NCBI GenBank assembly: GCA_029260765.1
Contig: JAJDCP010000024.1
Span: 1-64,000 of the forward strand
Reading direction: 5' to 3'
DNA: 64,000 nucleotides
Source of the DNA: Planctomycetota bacterium
GTDB taxonomy: Bacteria; Planctomycetota; J058; JAJDCP01
Shown: positions 7,074-15,982 of the stretch, piece by piece
Numbering within the stretch: the first letter of the stretch is position 1
Layout of the letters: each line of letters begins with the position of its first letter
Position numbers and translations under genes: made by a program
Notes under the pieces: model-generated
What the model saw: the letters and a program-made list of their open reading frames with translations, nothing else
Told to the model about the DNA's origin: nothing
Database searches by the model: none

Positions 7074-8401
7074 TGAGTGTCTCCCTTGCGCAAGTTCCGG
7101 AGCTTCGCGAGCGTACCCTTGACTCCGACAGCCTTCCGAGTATTGACCTTGAGGTCTCTGATGTTTGTCTCTGAAACGCCCTGATCCTCGCCATCGAACA
7201 ACGCAGCCAGGGATACCTCGGCCATGCGTTCAGCACTGACGACGTTGCCCGAGTCGTCTACCATGCGGGACGCCAGGGTGCGGGTGATCTTATCGGACAT
7301 AGCATTGATGGCTTCGTGCAAGCCGGCGGACGAGTTCTCCTGGGGAGCTGCGGCACGAGACTGAATTTCGCTGGACAAGCGCGTGAAGAGCTCTTCGAAG
7401 CGCTGCTCTGTGCGCTTCTCTTTGGCTCGTATCGCCTGCAGCTCGCGCGTCATCTGGCGCAGCTCTGGGGACTCTTCGGCCCGCTTCTCGAGCTGGTGCT
7501 CGAGCGCCTCGATCTTGAGCTGGGACCGGCTCAGCTGGTGTTTGAGCTCTGCGGGATCTTGATCGCCGAGTGCGCGCAGCTTTGCCTCGAGCTCATCGAC
7601 CTTATTCTGCAGATCGCGTTTCTGCTGGCGCAGCTCGCGTTGGGACTGCATCAGCTCCTCGATGCGGTCTTCGAGGCGAGGGATCTCGACCTTGCTGAGG
7701 ACACGTTTCTCGCTCTCGAGCGACAAGACCTTTTCGCGCATCATCTGCGTCTGGGTCATCAGCTCGTTGACCTTCAGCGACGTGTTGTCATGAGCAGCAG
7801 AGATCTTCTCCTGCAGGCTGTTGACGTGGTTGCGCGTCGCCGAGAGCTCGTTTTCGACGCTGCGCTTGTCGTTGCCGACCTGACGCAACCGGGTCTGTGT
7901 TTCGTCAAGCTCTTCGCGCAACTTTCCGAGCTTGGCGCCCTCGGCTTCTTGCTCGGCGAGCTTGCGTTTCAGCGACTTCAGCTCGTGTTGGTCGACTTCC
8001 TGGGTGCCTTTTTTGTGCAGCCTTTCGACCAGTTCTTCGATGCGTTGCTCGTAGCGCTGGCTGACGTCTCGGTGGATGCGCTCTTTGTCGGCGAGGGTCT
8101 TCTCGAATCCGTTGAACTTCTGTTCATAGTGTGACTGCAGCTCAAGCTGGCGCTTGTTCTGCTTCATCATGCGGTCGAATTCTTCCCGCGACTTCTTGAT
8201 GTAGGTTTCTTTTTCGGCGTCGGAGAGCTTCTCGCGGGAGAGCAGCACGGTCTCAACAGCTTGTCGGATCAGCTTGTTGATGTCGTTCGACTTGAGGACC
8301 TTGACCTTGCGGAAACCTCGTTTTTCGAGTTCCCGCAGGCTGACTTTGGAGGTCGATTTCTCGATGACTTTTCTGACGTCAAAGAGCCCATCACCTGCCA
8401 T
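7070..8401 (-). CDS. Long coiled-coil protein, partner of actin-like ATPase
   Basis: A 443-residue cytoplasmic protein. A short globular start (MAGDGLFDVRKVIEK, GFRKVKVLKSNDINKLI) is followed by about 300 residues of uninterrupted heptad-rich coiled coil (roughly 65-365), then a small C-terminal domain with a conserved-looking SLAALFDG and KGTLAKLRNLRKG tail. ATG at 8401 is chosen because TGAGG lies about ten bases upstream; the frame is open to 8494 but that would run into the promoter region. It overlaps the actin-like gene by four bases, so the products are made together and probably interact. No SMC-type ATPase heads are present, so it is not an SMC protein. Confidence 0.75.
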   Translation of the reverse strand: MAGDGLFDVRKVIEKSTSKVSLRELEKRGFRKVKVLKSNDINKLIRQAVETVLLSREKLSDAEKETYIKKSREEFDRMMKQNKRQLELQSHYEQKFNGFEKTLADKERIHRDVSQRYEQRIEELVERLHKKGTQEVDQHELKSLKRKLAEQEAEGAKLGKLREELDETQTRLRQVGNDKRSVENELSATRNHVNSLQEKISAAHDNTSLKVNELMTQTQMMREKVLSLESEKRVLSKVEIPRLEDRIEELMQSQRELRQQKRDLQNKVDELEAKLRALGDQDPAELKHQLSRSQLKIEALEHQLEKRAEESPELRQMTRELQAIRAKEKRTEQRFEELFTRLSSEIQSRAAAPQENSSAGLHEAINAMSDKITRTLASRMVDDSGNVVSAERMAEVSLAALFDGEDQGVSETNIRDLKVNTRKAVGVKGTLAKLRNLRKGDTQ

Positions 8402-8542
8402 TTGTTGGAGCCTCAATAACGAGAGGGGGGTGCGACGGCGCGAGCGCCGAGAACAGATCAGGATTGTTGTACATGGAACCCCCGAACTTGTCAACGCCCC
8501 TCATCTAGGGGAAGCTCCTGCGCGCGTGCGCAGACGCTACCT

Positions 8543-8624
8543 GGGCGAGGTGGGACTCGAACCCACACGACCTTTCGGCCAGGGGATTTTAAGTCCCCTG
8601 TGTCTACCATTCCACCACTCGCCC
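8543..8624 (-). tRNA. tRNA-Leu (anticodon TAA)
   Basis: On the minus strand the sequence begins GGGCGAG and ends CTCGCCC, giving a perfect seven-pair acceptor stem. The anticodon loop reads CTTAAAA with anticodon TAA, for TTA codons. The T arm GTGGGTTCGAGTCCCAC is standard. A short variable arm (GGCCGAAAGGTC) makes it a class II tRNA, as expected for leucine. CCA is not encoded. It lies 38 bases downstream of tRNA-Cys on the same strand. Confidence 0.93.
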
Positions 8625-8662
8625 CTGCCTTCAGACCGATCGTACCGGAGTGGGGCAGGCAA

Positions 8663-8734
8663 GGCGCCGCCCGGATTCGAACCGGGGAATGACGGATTTG
8701 CAATCCGTTGCCTTAGCCACTTGGCCACGGCGCC
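8663..8734 (-). tRNA. tRNA-Cys (anticodon GCA)
   Basis: On the minus strand the acceptor stem is GGCGCCG paired with CGGCGCC. The anticodon stem-loop is ACGGATTGCAAATCCGT with anticodon GCA. The T arm is CCCCGGTTCGAATCCGGG. The D arm GCCAAGTGGCTAAGGC is normal. CCA is not encoded. It is the first of two tandem tRNA genes on this strand. Confidence 0.93.
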
Positions 8735-8858
8735 GCAGAAGCCCAATGTATTGAGTTGTCCGCCACAAGTCAACACGCATTCCAGGGCAGCTTGCGCGGG
8801 CCAACAGCGGACCGCAAGCCGCGCTTGCAAAGGGTGAACAGAAGTCTCTCGGGCAGTG

Positions 8859-9935
8859 TCAAGCGGGGGCTGTGAGGGGCCCTTTGTGTTGCTCCCAAAT
8901 TTCAAGCATGCGAGGCAGGAGCTGTTGGAATGCCTCGAACAACTCGGGATCGAAGTGGCTGCCCACTTGTTTCTCGATCAGTTCGAGCGCCGTGGCGACG
9001 GGCATGGCAGCTTTGTAGCAGCGTCGCGACAAGAGCGCGTCGAACACATCGCATAGTGAGACGATGCGGGCGGACAAAGGGATCTGTTGCCCCTGCAGGC
9101 CTCGCGGATAGCCGTTTCCATCGAAGCGTTCGTGATGGCAGAGCGCGATCTCCCGCGCCATCTCCAGGAAGGGGACGCCCGCGAGGATCTCTGCGCCCCG
9201 TGTGGTGTGTTGGCGCATGACCTCCCACTCGGCGGGAGTCAGCTGGCCGTTCTTCTTCAAAATCAGATCAGGAATGCTCAGCTTACCTATGTCGTGCATC
9301 GGCGCCGAGTACTCGATCTGGCGGACGAACTCTTCGGGTTGCCCGAGCGCGCGGGCCAACTCGGTGCAATACAGGCTGACGCGGCGGATATGCTGGCCGG
9401 TGTCGGTGTCGTTGGCCTCAGCCACCTTGCAGAGGACGCAGATCGCCTCGAGGTGGATGCTGTTGAGGCGCGCGAAGGCCTCCCGCAACTGCTGTGTCCG
9501 CTCTTCGACCCTCCGCTCGAGGTTCTCCCGGTAGGCACGGTTCTGGGCCACCAGTCGTCGCTTCTCCAGGGCTCGACCCACACTGATGCCCAGGCTGGAG
9601 AGATCGAAGGGCTTGGTGACGTAGTCGTAGGCGCCCGCCCTGATGGCTGCCCTGGCCGTATCGATGTCCGCATAGGCCGTCATCAGGATTACGGGCAGGT
9701 CGGGGTCATGGGATTTGAGTGATCCCAGCAATGCCAGGCCGTCGACACCCGGCATGCAGATGTCCGTCACGACTGTCGCGATCGAGGCTTGGTCCTGCCG
9801 AAAGAGTTTGAGGCCCTGCTCGGCACTGCGGGCCGTTTGGACCTTGTGCCCGAGGCCTCGCAGGCTGCGTTTAAGCAGATCCAGAATCAGCTCTTCGTCG
9901 TCGACGACGAGCACTGTTGGAGGAGGGCTCAGCAT
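8859..9935 (-). CDS. Response regulator with HD-GYP c-di-GMP phosphodiesterase domain
   Basis: A 358-residue two-domain protein. The receiver domain (about 7-122) has the acidic pair D12-D13, phospho-acceptor D58 (VVTDICMPG), T86 and K108 (TKPFD). A coiled linker (about 125-155) leads to an HD-GYP domain (about 160-345) with HD at 214-215 (MHDIGKL), [11 protein letters not shown] at 267-277 and later conserved D residues. All key residues appear present, so it is probably an active, phosphorylation-controlled hydrolase of cyclic di-GMP. It overlaps the rpiB stop by seven bases, so it is at the 3' end of the tsaC-rpiB group. Its histidine kinase is not next to it; the orphan kinase at 42291 is one possible partner but nothing links them. 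Confidence 0.9.
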   Translation of the reverse strand: MLSPPPTVLVVDDEELILDLLKRSLRGLGHKVQTARSAEQGLKLFRQDQASIATVVTDICMPGVDGLALLGSLKSHDPDLPVILMTAYADIDTARAAIRAGAYDYVTKPFDLSSLGISVGRALEKRRLVAQNRAYRENLERRVEERTQQLREAFARLNSIHLEAICVLCKVAEANDTDTGQHIRRVSLYCTELARALGQPEEFVRQIEYSAPMHDIGKLSIPDLILKKNGQLTPAEWEVMRQHTTRGAEILAGVPFLEMAREIALCHHERFDGNGYPRGLQGQQIPLSARIVSLCDVFDALLSRRCYKAAMPVATALELIEKQVGSHFDPELFEAFQQLLPRMLEIWEQHKGPLTAPA

Positions 9936-10396
9936 TCATCAGTCGCGGCAGCAGAGGCTTCATGGGCTTCAAGCTCGGCGATCATGCCGACCCGCTTGGC
10001 ATGCCGCCCGCCCTCGAAGTCGGCAGCGAACCAGGCCGCGGCGATCTGCGGCGCGGCTTCAGGAGTCACCCGCAAGCTGCCCATACACAGCACGTTGCAG
10101 TCATTGTGCTGGCGCGAGAGGCGTGCTTCTTCGGCGTCTTGGACCAGCGCGGCCCGCACTCCGCGAACCTTGTTGGCCACGATGCTGACGCCGATGCCGG
10201 AGCCGCAGCAGATGATCGCCCGGGAGCACTCTCCGTGGGCGACGGCCTGTGCCGCCTTGCCCGCCACCTCGGGGTACTCGACCCGTTCCCCGCTTCCTCC
10301 GTAGTCGACGCCCTCGAAGCCCTGTTCAGCCAACCACTTGAGGATTGCTGTCTTGAGCTCGTAGGCCCTGTGATCGCTCGCCACTGCGACCTTCAT
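9929..10396 (-). CDS. rpiB: Ribose-5-phosphate isomerase B
   Basis: A 155-residue protein of the RpiB/LacAB family, which interconverts ribose-5-phosphate and ribulose-5-phosphate in the pentose phosphate pathway. Visible family motifs are MKVAVASDHRAYELK at the N terminus, the CGSGIGVSI loop with RGVRAAL following it, the HNDCNVLCMG segment, and GRHAKRV near the end. The active-site Cys of RpiB lies in ICCGSGIG. The ATG at 10396 is chosen because GGGAG is upstream and the protein then begins at the conserved strand. It overlaps the tsaC fusion by four bases. The sua5 - arginine phosphatase - rpiB order is the one known from Bacillus (ywlC-ywlE-ywlF). Confidence 0.93.
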   Translation of the reverse strand: MKVAVASDHRAYELKTAILKWLAEQGFEGVDYGGSGERVEYPEVAGKAAQAVAHGECSRAIICCGSGIGVSIVANKVRGVRAALVQDAEEARLSRQHNDCNVLCMGSLRVTPEAAPQIAAAWFAADFEGGRHAKRVGMIAELEAHEASAAATDEC

Positions 10397-11469
10397 GGTG
10401 CTCCCTCCCACATACCGTCCCGCAGGACTTTTTCCAACAGCGGCTCCAGAGCCGCTTCGATCTGCGCCGCGCACGTCCGGTAGACGTCGAGCGAACCTCC
10501 GATGGGATCGGCCACGCCGTCGGGGTCCAGCAGCGCAATGCGCGCTTCCAGCTCGGGAAACGCCTCGACCAACCAGCGGTAGTGGCTGTGCCCCAGGGTG
10601 ATGATCGCCGACGCCCCTTCGAGCAGCTGCACGTCGGCCTGCCGCGCACGATGTTTCTCCAGGTGCCGGGAGCCTCGTTCCCGCAGAAGCGTCACCGCGT
10701 GGCGCGCGGCTGGCGATCCCGCCATGGCGGCGATCCCGCAGGAACCCACCTTGAAGCCGCGTTTCTTGAGCTCGCCTTCGCGCAGGCCGAGCTTCTCCGC
10801 CGCCATCTGGAGCAGCAGCGCCTCGGCCATCGGGCTACGGCAGCTGTTCCCCGTGCAGACGAACAACACGTGGGTACGCAACCGTTTCTCCATCTCGCGC
10901 ACGCTCAATACCCCTTCCCGGCGGACGTGCCAGCTGTGCTCGCCAAAGTGCACCACAGTCGAAGGCTCACCCAGCAAGGCCGGTCCGCTGTCGACCACTG
11001 CAGCCAGCCCGCTGCCGGACAGGCTCTCGATCTGGGGAGCTTCGACCGCATCGGGCTCGCCGCTCTTGTTCGCGCTGGTCAGCAGCAGGGGAGCCCCGAC
11101 TGCCGCCGCGATCCGTCGCGTCGCCTCGCTGGCCGGCAACCGGTAGCCATGCGTGCTGCCCTGGGCATCATCGAGCAACACGGTCAGGGGTCCCGGCCAG
11201 AAGTGATGCACCGCCAAGCGCGCCAGTCGTGGCAGTGGCCGGGGCAGTTGTTCGACCGAATGCAGCAGATGGGCAAAGGGCTTGTTGGTGGGTCGGCCCT
11301 TCAGTGCAAACAGCCGCTCGATGGCCTGCGGATCGTCTGCCCTGACGGCGAGGCCATAGACCGTCTCGGTCGGCAGGGCCACGATCTGGCCCTTCCGCAG
11401 GCATGCCGCAGCTTGCTCGACGGCGTCGGGTCGCACGTTTCCACGTTCGACGACGATCCGGGTGGTCAT
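10393..11469 (-). CDS. Threonylcarbamoyl-AMP synthase fused to low-MW protein phosphatase
   Basis: A 358-residue fusion. Residues 1-190 are a TsaC/Sua5 (YrdC) domain with LPTETVYGL, KGRPTNKP, WPGPLT, and TSANKSG; it makes L-threonylcarbamoyl-AMP for the t6A37 tRNA modification. Residues about 198-358 are a low-molecular-weight protein phosphatase with the P-loop C205-TGNSCRS and a later DP pair (VADPIGG). The residue after Asn in the P-loop is Ser; YwlE-type arginine phosphatases have Thr there and classical tyrosine phosphatases a bulky Ile, so arginine phosphatase activity is the more likely guess. The ATG at 11469 follows AGAGG with nine-base spacing. The two activities sit side by side as separate genes in Bacillus, so the fusion joins an ancient neighbourhood. 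Confidence 0.88.
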   Translation of the reverse strand: MTTRIVVERGNVRPDAVEQAAACLRKGQIVALPTETVYGLAVRADDPQAIERLFALKGRPTNKPFAHLLHSVEQLPRPLPRLARLAVHHFWPGPLTVLLDDAQGSTHGYRLPASEATRRIAAAVGAPLLLTSANKSGEPDAVEAPQIESLSGSGLAAVVDSGPALLGEPSTVVHFGEHSWHVRREGVLSVREMEKRLRTHVLFVCTGNSCRSPMAEALLLQMAAEKLGLREGELKKRGFKVGSCGIAAMAGSPAARHAVTLLRERGSRHLEKHRARQADVQLLEGASAIITLGHSHYRWLVEAFPELEARIALLDPDGVADPIGGSLDVYRTCAAQIEAALEPLLEKVLRDGMWEGAP

Positions 11470-11545
11470 GGGGGGCATCCTCTGGCGAGACACCACAGTT
11501 AAGGGTCTGCCGTCCGCTTTGTCAAGCAGCCTGGCGGGGAGCGAC

Positions 11546-13480
11546 TCAGGGCTCTTCGATGTTTCCCCCGAGGCCCTGAATCAGATGCTTCAGCTGGCGT
11601 TCTTCTTCGTCGCTGCGCCAGCTGCGCGGGATCAGTCGGTAGGCCGACTGCAGGTGCTCACGGGCGCGAACATCGAGGTTCAGGGCCAGCAAGGCACGAC
11701 CCATCAGCTGGTGGATGCGGCCATGCTGCGCCTTGAGTCCTTCCTTGACCTCGTCGGCGTTGCGCAACAGCGGGCCCTTGTCGAAGGATCCGAGAGACTC
11801 GTCGGCGATCAGGTTCAACGAGCTGCGCGAGAAATCCGACCGCCGCTCGATCATCGCATCCAGCGCGATGCTGAGCTCTTCGACTGCCTCGGCCAACAAC
11901 AGCTTACGCGTCTCTTTGCTCAAACCCCTGCGGTGGATCGCCTCCTGCACGCGCAATTCTCCCATCGAGGTGCGGGCCTCGATGTCGTCGCGGTCATAGG
12001 CCATAGCGCTCCGCAGCAGGTCGTTGGCCATGTCCCAGTTCTTGCGGGCCATCGCGATCTGTGCCTGGTGGAAGAAGACCTGAGAGCGCTCGCGGGAATT
12101 GCTCTCGGGGGGCAGCGTCTTCAACAGGATGTTGAATTCACGCAAGGCCGCGGTGGTGTCTGCAGACACCACATAGTGGAAGATCGCAAACCCCAGCCTG
12201 GTCGCGATGTTTGTCGGGTCATTGATCAGTGATCGCTCGAAGAAGTACTCGGCCTTGTCGCTGCCGAATTGGCGGCCGGGGTCGTCTGGGGCCAGGCGTG
12301 AGAATTCCGTCCAGGCCTCATTGGCCAGCCGACTGAGCTCGAACGCCTTCTCGCGCTCGGCCTCGCGGACGCCGTCGTGTCCACGCACCATCTTCGCCGA
12401 GGTCTCGATGATCTCCTGGGCGTGCTCAGTCCACCAAGCCTCCCAGAGCTCGATACCTTGGGCCCTGCGCTCTGCGGTGTCATCGGGGAAGAAGTTGCGG
12501 AACTCGCCGGTCCATGCCTTCAGATTCGCGATGGCCGCCGCGCGCACATCGAGCTCTTCATGTTTGAGAGCCTCGATCAAGACCGGAATGCCCGCATAGA
12601 TTCCGTTCGATCCCAGGCCGACTGCCACCGCCATGCGCATGCGCCCGTCGTTCGTCGCATCGAGCACTTCGAGCAGCTCCTGGTTGCGTCCCAGGCTGGC
12701 CAACTGGCTGATCGCAAAGGCCTTCACTCTCGGTTCGCGATCGAAACTCTTGACCGCCGCGCTCAGAAAGGGAGTCACACCCTCAGGGTCTTCCAGGCTG
12801 GCGCGGCGCAACACGGTGATCTGGATGTCCGGATCAGGGTCAAACCAGAACACCGGGAATTCGGGCATCACCGCCCTGAGCCGTGCGGAGATCAGGGGGT
12901 TCAGGAAGATGGCCGAGAGGCTGAAGTTGATCGCTTCTTTGCGCGCGCCCTCACTGTTCACCTGCAGGCTCTCGAGGTAGGGAACCGCGAAGCTGCCGAG
13001 GCGATAGAGCTCGCGCCGCGTCTGGGTGCGCTCTTCAGGAGCCGTTTCTACATAGAGCTCGAGCAGCTCGTCGAGGCCGGCATGCACCCTTGTGCGCTCA
13101 TCGTCCGATCCCTGGCGTCCCCAGATGATCTGGGTGATCTGGTCCCGTGGGAATCCCAGACCGGTGCCCCTGTCGAGCTGGATGAACACATTGTTCCCGT
13201 TGTCCCGGATTGTGCACCGACCGAGGAACTCGCGGCCTCCGATCAGCTGCAGGACATCGAGGCTGTCGGATCGCATTTCCTCGGGATGCAGCTCGCTGTC
13301 GTACTCGATGCGTAGCACGTCATCTCTGCTGAAGCGCACCGAGCTGAGGTCTCGCAGGACCTCGACGAAGTCGCCCTTCTCATTCACACGGCCGGTCACC
13401 TTGCCGCCGTTCTTGAGGATCAAGACGTCCTCAGCAAACACGCAGCTGACGAGCAGCAGCAGACAACACACGCCTCGCAT
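11546..13480 (-). CDS. Secreted protein with HEAT repeats and TPR tail
   Basis: A 644-residue protein with a signal peptide (MRGVCCLLLLVSCVFAED, cleavage near residue 16). A small N-terminal beta module follows (VLILKNGGKVTGRVNEKGDFVEV, FSRDDVLRIEY). The middle has HEAT-like helical pairs (for example VKAFAISQLASLGRNQELLEVL and IPVLIEALKHEELDVRAAAIANLKAW). The C-terminal third looks TPR-like (QVFFHQAQIAMARKNWDMANDLLRSAMA). It is exported and probably acts as a scaffold. The N-terminal LKNGGxVxGxV module also occurs in the protein at 19640. An AGGAG site precedes the ATG at 13480. It is leftward, about 75 bases upstream of the tsaC fusion. Confidence 0.75.
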   Translation of the reverse strand: MRGVCCLLLLVSCVFAEDVLILKNGGKVTGRVNEKGDFVEVLRDLSSVRFSRDDVLRIEYDSELHPEEMRSDSLDVLQLIGGREFLGRCTIRDNGNNVFIQLDRGTGLGFPRDQITQIIWGRQGSDDERTRVHAGLDELLELYVETAPEERTQTRRELYRLGSFAVPYLESLQVNSEGARKEAINFSLSAIFLNPLISARLRAVMPEFPVFWFDPDPDIQITVLRRASLEDPEGVTPFLSAAVKSFDREPRVKAFAISQLASLGRNQELLEVLDATNDGRMRMAVAVGLGSNGIYAGIPVLIEALKHEELDVRAAAIANLKAWTGEFRNFFPDDTAERRAQGIELWEAWWTEHAQEIIETSAKMVRGHDGVREAEREKAFELSRLANEAWTEFSRLAPDDPGRQFGSDKAEYFFERSLINDPTNIATRLGFAIFHYVVSADTTAALREFNILLKTLPPESNSRERSQVFFHQAQIAMARKNWDMANDLLRSAMAYDRDDIEARTSMGELRVQEAIHRRGLSKETRKLLLAEAVEELSIALDAMIERRSDFSRSSLNLIADESLGSFDKGPLLRNADEVKEGLKAQHGRIHQLMGRALLALNLDVRAREHLQSAYRLIPRSWRSDEEERQLKHLIQGLGGNIEEP

Positions 13481-13631
13481 GGCTAGACTCCTGGGTTCGA
13501 ACAACACCTTCAGGACACTAGTATAGAGGGGTCACGTCGTTGTCATAGATTTGAATTGAACCTGGCAGCCTGCGGGTACCGCGGCTGCCCTCAGGAGGAA
13601 CCCGGAAGGAGCCTGCCGGCCGCTCGGTCGC

Positions 13632-15104
13632 TCAGTAGATGTTCGAGCTGCGCCGGGCGCCCGTGTAGTCGACGTAGACAGCCTTCTCACGGCTGAAGAA
13701 CTCGAGCGCCTGCGGCCCCATCTCGCGCGGACCCACCCCGGTCGCCTTGCAGCCGCCAAATGGAAGCTGCGCCTCGCCGCCCATGGTCGGCGAGTTGACA
13801 TGCACGATGCCGGTCTCGATGCCGTCGATGAAACGTTGGGCGAGTGCCAGGTCGCGGGTATACACGCTCGAAGACAGGCCAAAGCGCACGCCATTGGCGA
13901 CCTGTAAGGCCTCGTCCAGGTCGCGCACCCGCTGCACGCACAGCACCGGTCCGAAGACCTCTTCCTGGCCGATGCGCGCGTTGGGTGAGACCCGATCGAA
14001 GACCGCAGGTTCGATGAAGAAGCCGTGCTCGCGCTCGGCGTCATTGAAGCGCTTTCCGCCAGCGACCAGCTGCGCCTCGCCTTTGCCCACCTCGATCATC
14101 TGCAGCACCCGCTCAAGCTGGCCCCCAGAGACCAGGGGCCCGGATTGGGAAGCGGGATCCATGCCGGGGCCTGGCCGGAACGCGCGAGCCCTCTCAGCCA
14201 ACGACTCCACGAAGGCGTCGGCCAGGCTCTCGACCACGATCGCCCGGCTGGTCGCCGTGCACCGTTGGCCGGTCGCTCCGAAAGCGCCCTTGACTGTCGC
14301 ATCGACGGCCAGCTCGAGGTCCGCATCGTCGAGCAGCAGGATCGGGTTCTTGCCACCCATCTCGCATTGCACGCGTTTGAGCTGTAGAGCTGCCGCGGCA
14401 TACACCCGACTGCCCACCTCGGTCGAGCCTGTGAAGGAAATGGCTGGTACCTGGGGATGCCCCACCAGCCTCTCGCCCACCTCACGCCCGCCATGGACCA
14501 GGTTGACTACGCCCGCCGGCACCCCGGCCTGCTCAAAGATCCGGGCGATGCGGCAAGCCGTGTCGGGGGTCAGCTCCGACGGCTTCAGCACCGCCGTATT
14601 GCCTGCCACCAATGCTGGCACCAGTTTCCAGAAGGGGATGGCGATCGGAAAGTTCCAGGGCGTGATCAAGCCGACCACACCCAGGGGCTCACGAGCGGTG
14701 TAGGCGAAGGTACTGGAGAGCTCGGAGGGCGCCGTCCGCCCCCCGAAACGCCGGCCTTCGCCCGCGAGGTACTCGATCAGGATGGCCGTCTTGCGGCACT
14801 CGCCCTGCGACTCCGCGAAGATCTTGCCCTCTTCGGCCGTCAGGGCGCGGGCGAAGGCGTCGGCCTCGGCCTCGAACAGCTCGAGGACCTTGAACATCAT
14901 CCGCCCGCGTTGCGGTGCGGGCACCTGGCGCCAGCTCTTGAAGGCCTTGGCGGCGGCTTCGACGGCGCGGTCGACATCGGAAGCGTCGGCGAACACCACC
15001 GAGCCCAGCTGGCGTCGAGTGTCGGCCGGGTCGATGTTCGGGACCTCCTGGCCGGAGGACCCATCGCACCACTGCCCGCCGATCAGATTCTGGTAGCGAT
15101 CCAT
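13632..15104 (-). CDS. NAD(P)-dependent aldehyde dehydrogenase
   Basis: A 490-residue member of the aldehyde dehydrogenase superfamily. Oxyanion Asn is N151 (TPWNFP), NAD-binding K174 (LKPSE), the FTGSTEVG loop lies at about 224-231, the general base is E248 (CEMGGKNP) and the nucleophile is C282 (GQRCTATS). The closest groups by look are alpha-ketoglutaric semialdehyde and betaine-aldehyde type enzymes rather than methylmalonate-semialdehyde dehydrogenase, because the CoA-acylating enzyme motifs are not evident. Start overlaps the amidohydrolase stop by one base (TAATG), so it is the last gene of a three-gene operon. In that context malonate semialdehyde is a plausible substrate, by inference only. 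Confidence 0.88.
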   Translation of the reverse strand: MDRYQNLIGGQWCDGSSGQEVPNIDPADTRRQLGSVVFADASDVDRAVEAAAKAFKSWRQVPAPQRGRMMFKVLELFEAEADAFARALTAEEGKIFAESQGECRKTAILIEYLAGEGRRFGGRTAPSELSSTFAYTAREPLGVVGLITPWNFPIAIPFWKLVPALVAGNTAVLKPSELTPDTACRIARIFEQAGVPAGVVNLVHGGREVGERLVGHPQVPAISFTGSTEVGSRVYAAAALQLKRVQCEMGGKNPILLLDDADLELAVDATVKGAFGATGQRCTATSRAIVVESLADAFVESLAERARAFRPGPGMDPASQSGPLVSGGQLERVLQMIEVGKGEAQLVAGGKRFNDAEREHGFFIEPAVFDRVSPNARIGQEEVFGPVLCVQRVRDLDEALQVANGVRFGLSSSVYTRDLALAQRFIDGIETGIVHVNSPTMGGEAQLPFGGCKATGVGPREMGPQALEFFSREKAVYVDYTGARRSSNIY

Positions 15105-15967
15105 TACAGCTCGACCAGTTGCTCGTAGGTCTCCGGACGGCGGTCACGGAAGAACTGCCAGACGTTGCGCACCTCGCGGATTTTGTCGAGGTCGAGGTCG
15201 GCGACCACCACCTCTTCCTGTTCGCGGGAACCGACCACCAGCATCTCGCCACGGGGGTCGCAGAAGTAACTCTGGCCGTAGAACTGGCCGAATTTCCATG
15301 GTTTCTCGGTGCCGACCCGGTTGATCGCGCCGATGAAGTACCCGTTGGCGACGGCGTGGGCGGGTTGTTCGAGCTTCCACAGGTATTCCGACAGGCCCGC
15401 GACGGTGGCCGATGGGTTGAAGACCACCTCGGCACCGTTGAGCGCGAGAGCGCGCGCGCCTTCGGGGAAGTGACGGTCATAACAGATGTACACGCCTACC
15501 TGGCAGTAACGCGTCTGGAAGACCGGGTAGCCCAGGTTGCCGGGGCGGAAGTAGAACTTCTCGAAGAAGCCCGGGTTGCAGTGCGGAATGTGGTTCTTCC
15601 GGTACTTGCCCAGGTAGGTGCCATCGGCATCGATCACGGCGGCCGTGTTGTAGTAGACGCCCTTCTGCTCTTCCTCGTACAGCGGGACTACGATGACCAT
15701 CGAGTGCTTCTTGGCCAGCTCCATCATCAGCTTGGTGGTCGGGCCGTTGGGCACCTGCTCGACCAGCGAGTACCAGCGGGTTTCCTGCTCGCAGCAGAAG
15801 TAGGGGCCGTAGAAGAGCTCTTGCAGGCAAAGCACCTGCACGCCTTTTGCGGCAGCCTCTTCGATCAGGGCGACATGTTTGTCGATCATCATCTGCTTGA
15901 TCGCGTCCACGCTGCCTTCGTATTCCTCCTGCTTGGCCTGGATCAGGCCTCCGCGCACCACAGCCAT
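15104..15967 (-). CDS. Carbon-nitrogen hydrolase, likely N-carbamoyl-beta-alanine (beta-ureidopropionase) type
   Basis: A 287-residue nitrilase-superfamily amidohydrolase. The catalytic triad is E50 (LCLQELFYGPYF), K124 (KYRKNHIP) and C162 (VGVYICYDRHFPE). The YRKNHIPH and ICYDRHFPEGAR segments are those of the beta-ureidopropionase and N-carbamoylputrescine amidase branch, which release ammonia and CO2 from a carbamoylated amine. Beside a cytidine deaminase domain, the final step of reductive pyrimidine degradation (to beta-alanine) is the better guess. AAGGAGACAGAAGC precedes the ATG. Dihydropyrimidine dehydrogenase and dihydropyrimidinase are not in the window. It starts 16 bases after the fusion gene stop. 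Confidence 0.85.
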   Translation of the reverse strand: MAVVRGGLIQAKQEEYEGSVDAIKQMMIDKHVALIEEAAAKGVQVLCLQELFYGPYFCCEQETRWYSLVEQVPNGPTTKLMMELAKKHSMVIVVPLYEEEQKGVYYNTAAVIDADGTYLGKYRKNHIPHCNPGFFEKFYFRPGNLGYPVFQTRYCQVGVYICYDRHFPEGARALALNGAEVVFNPSATVAGLSEYLWKLEQPAHAVANGYFIGAINRVGTEKPWKFGQFYGQSYFCDPRGEMLVVGSREQEEVVVADLDLDKIREVRNVWQFFRDRRPETYEQLVEL

Positions 15968-15982
15968 GCTTCTGTCTCCTTG

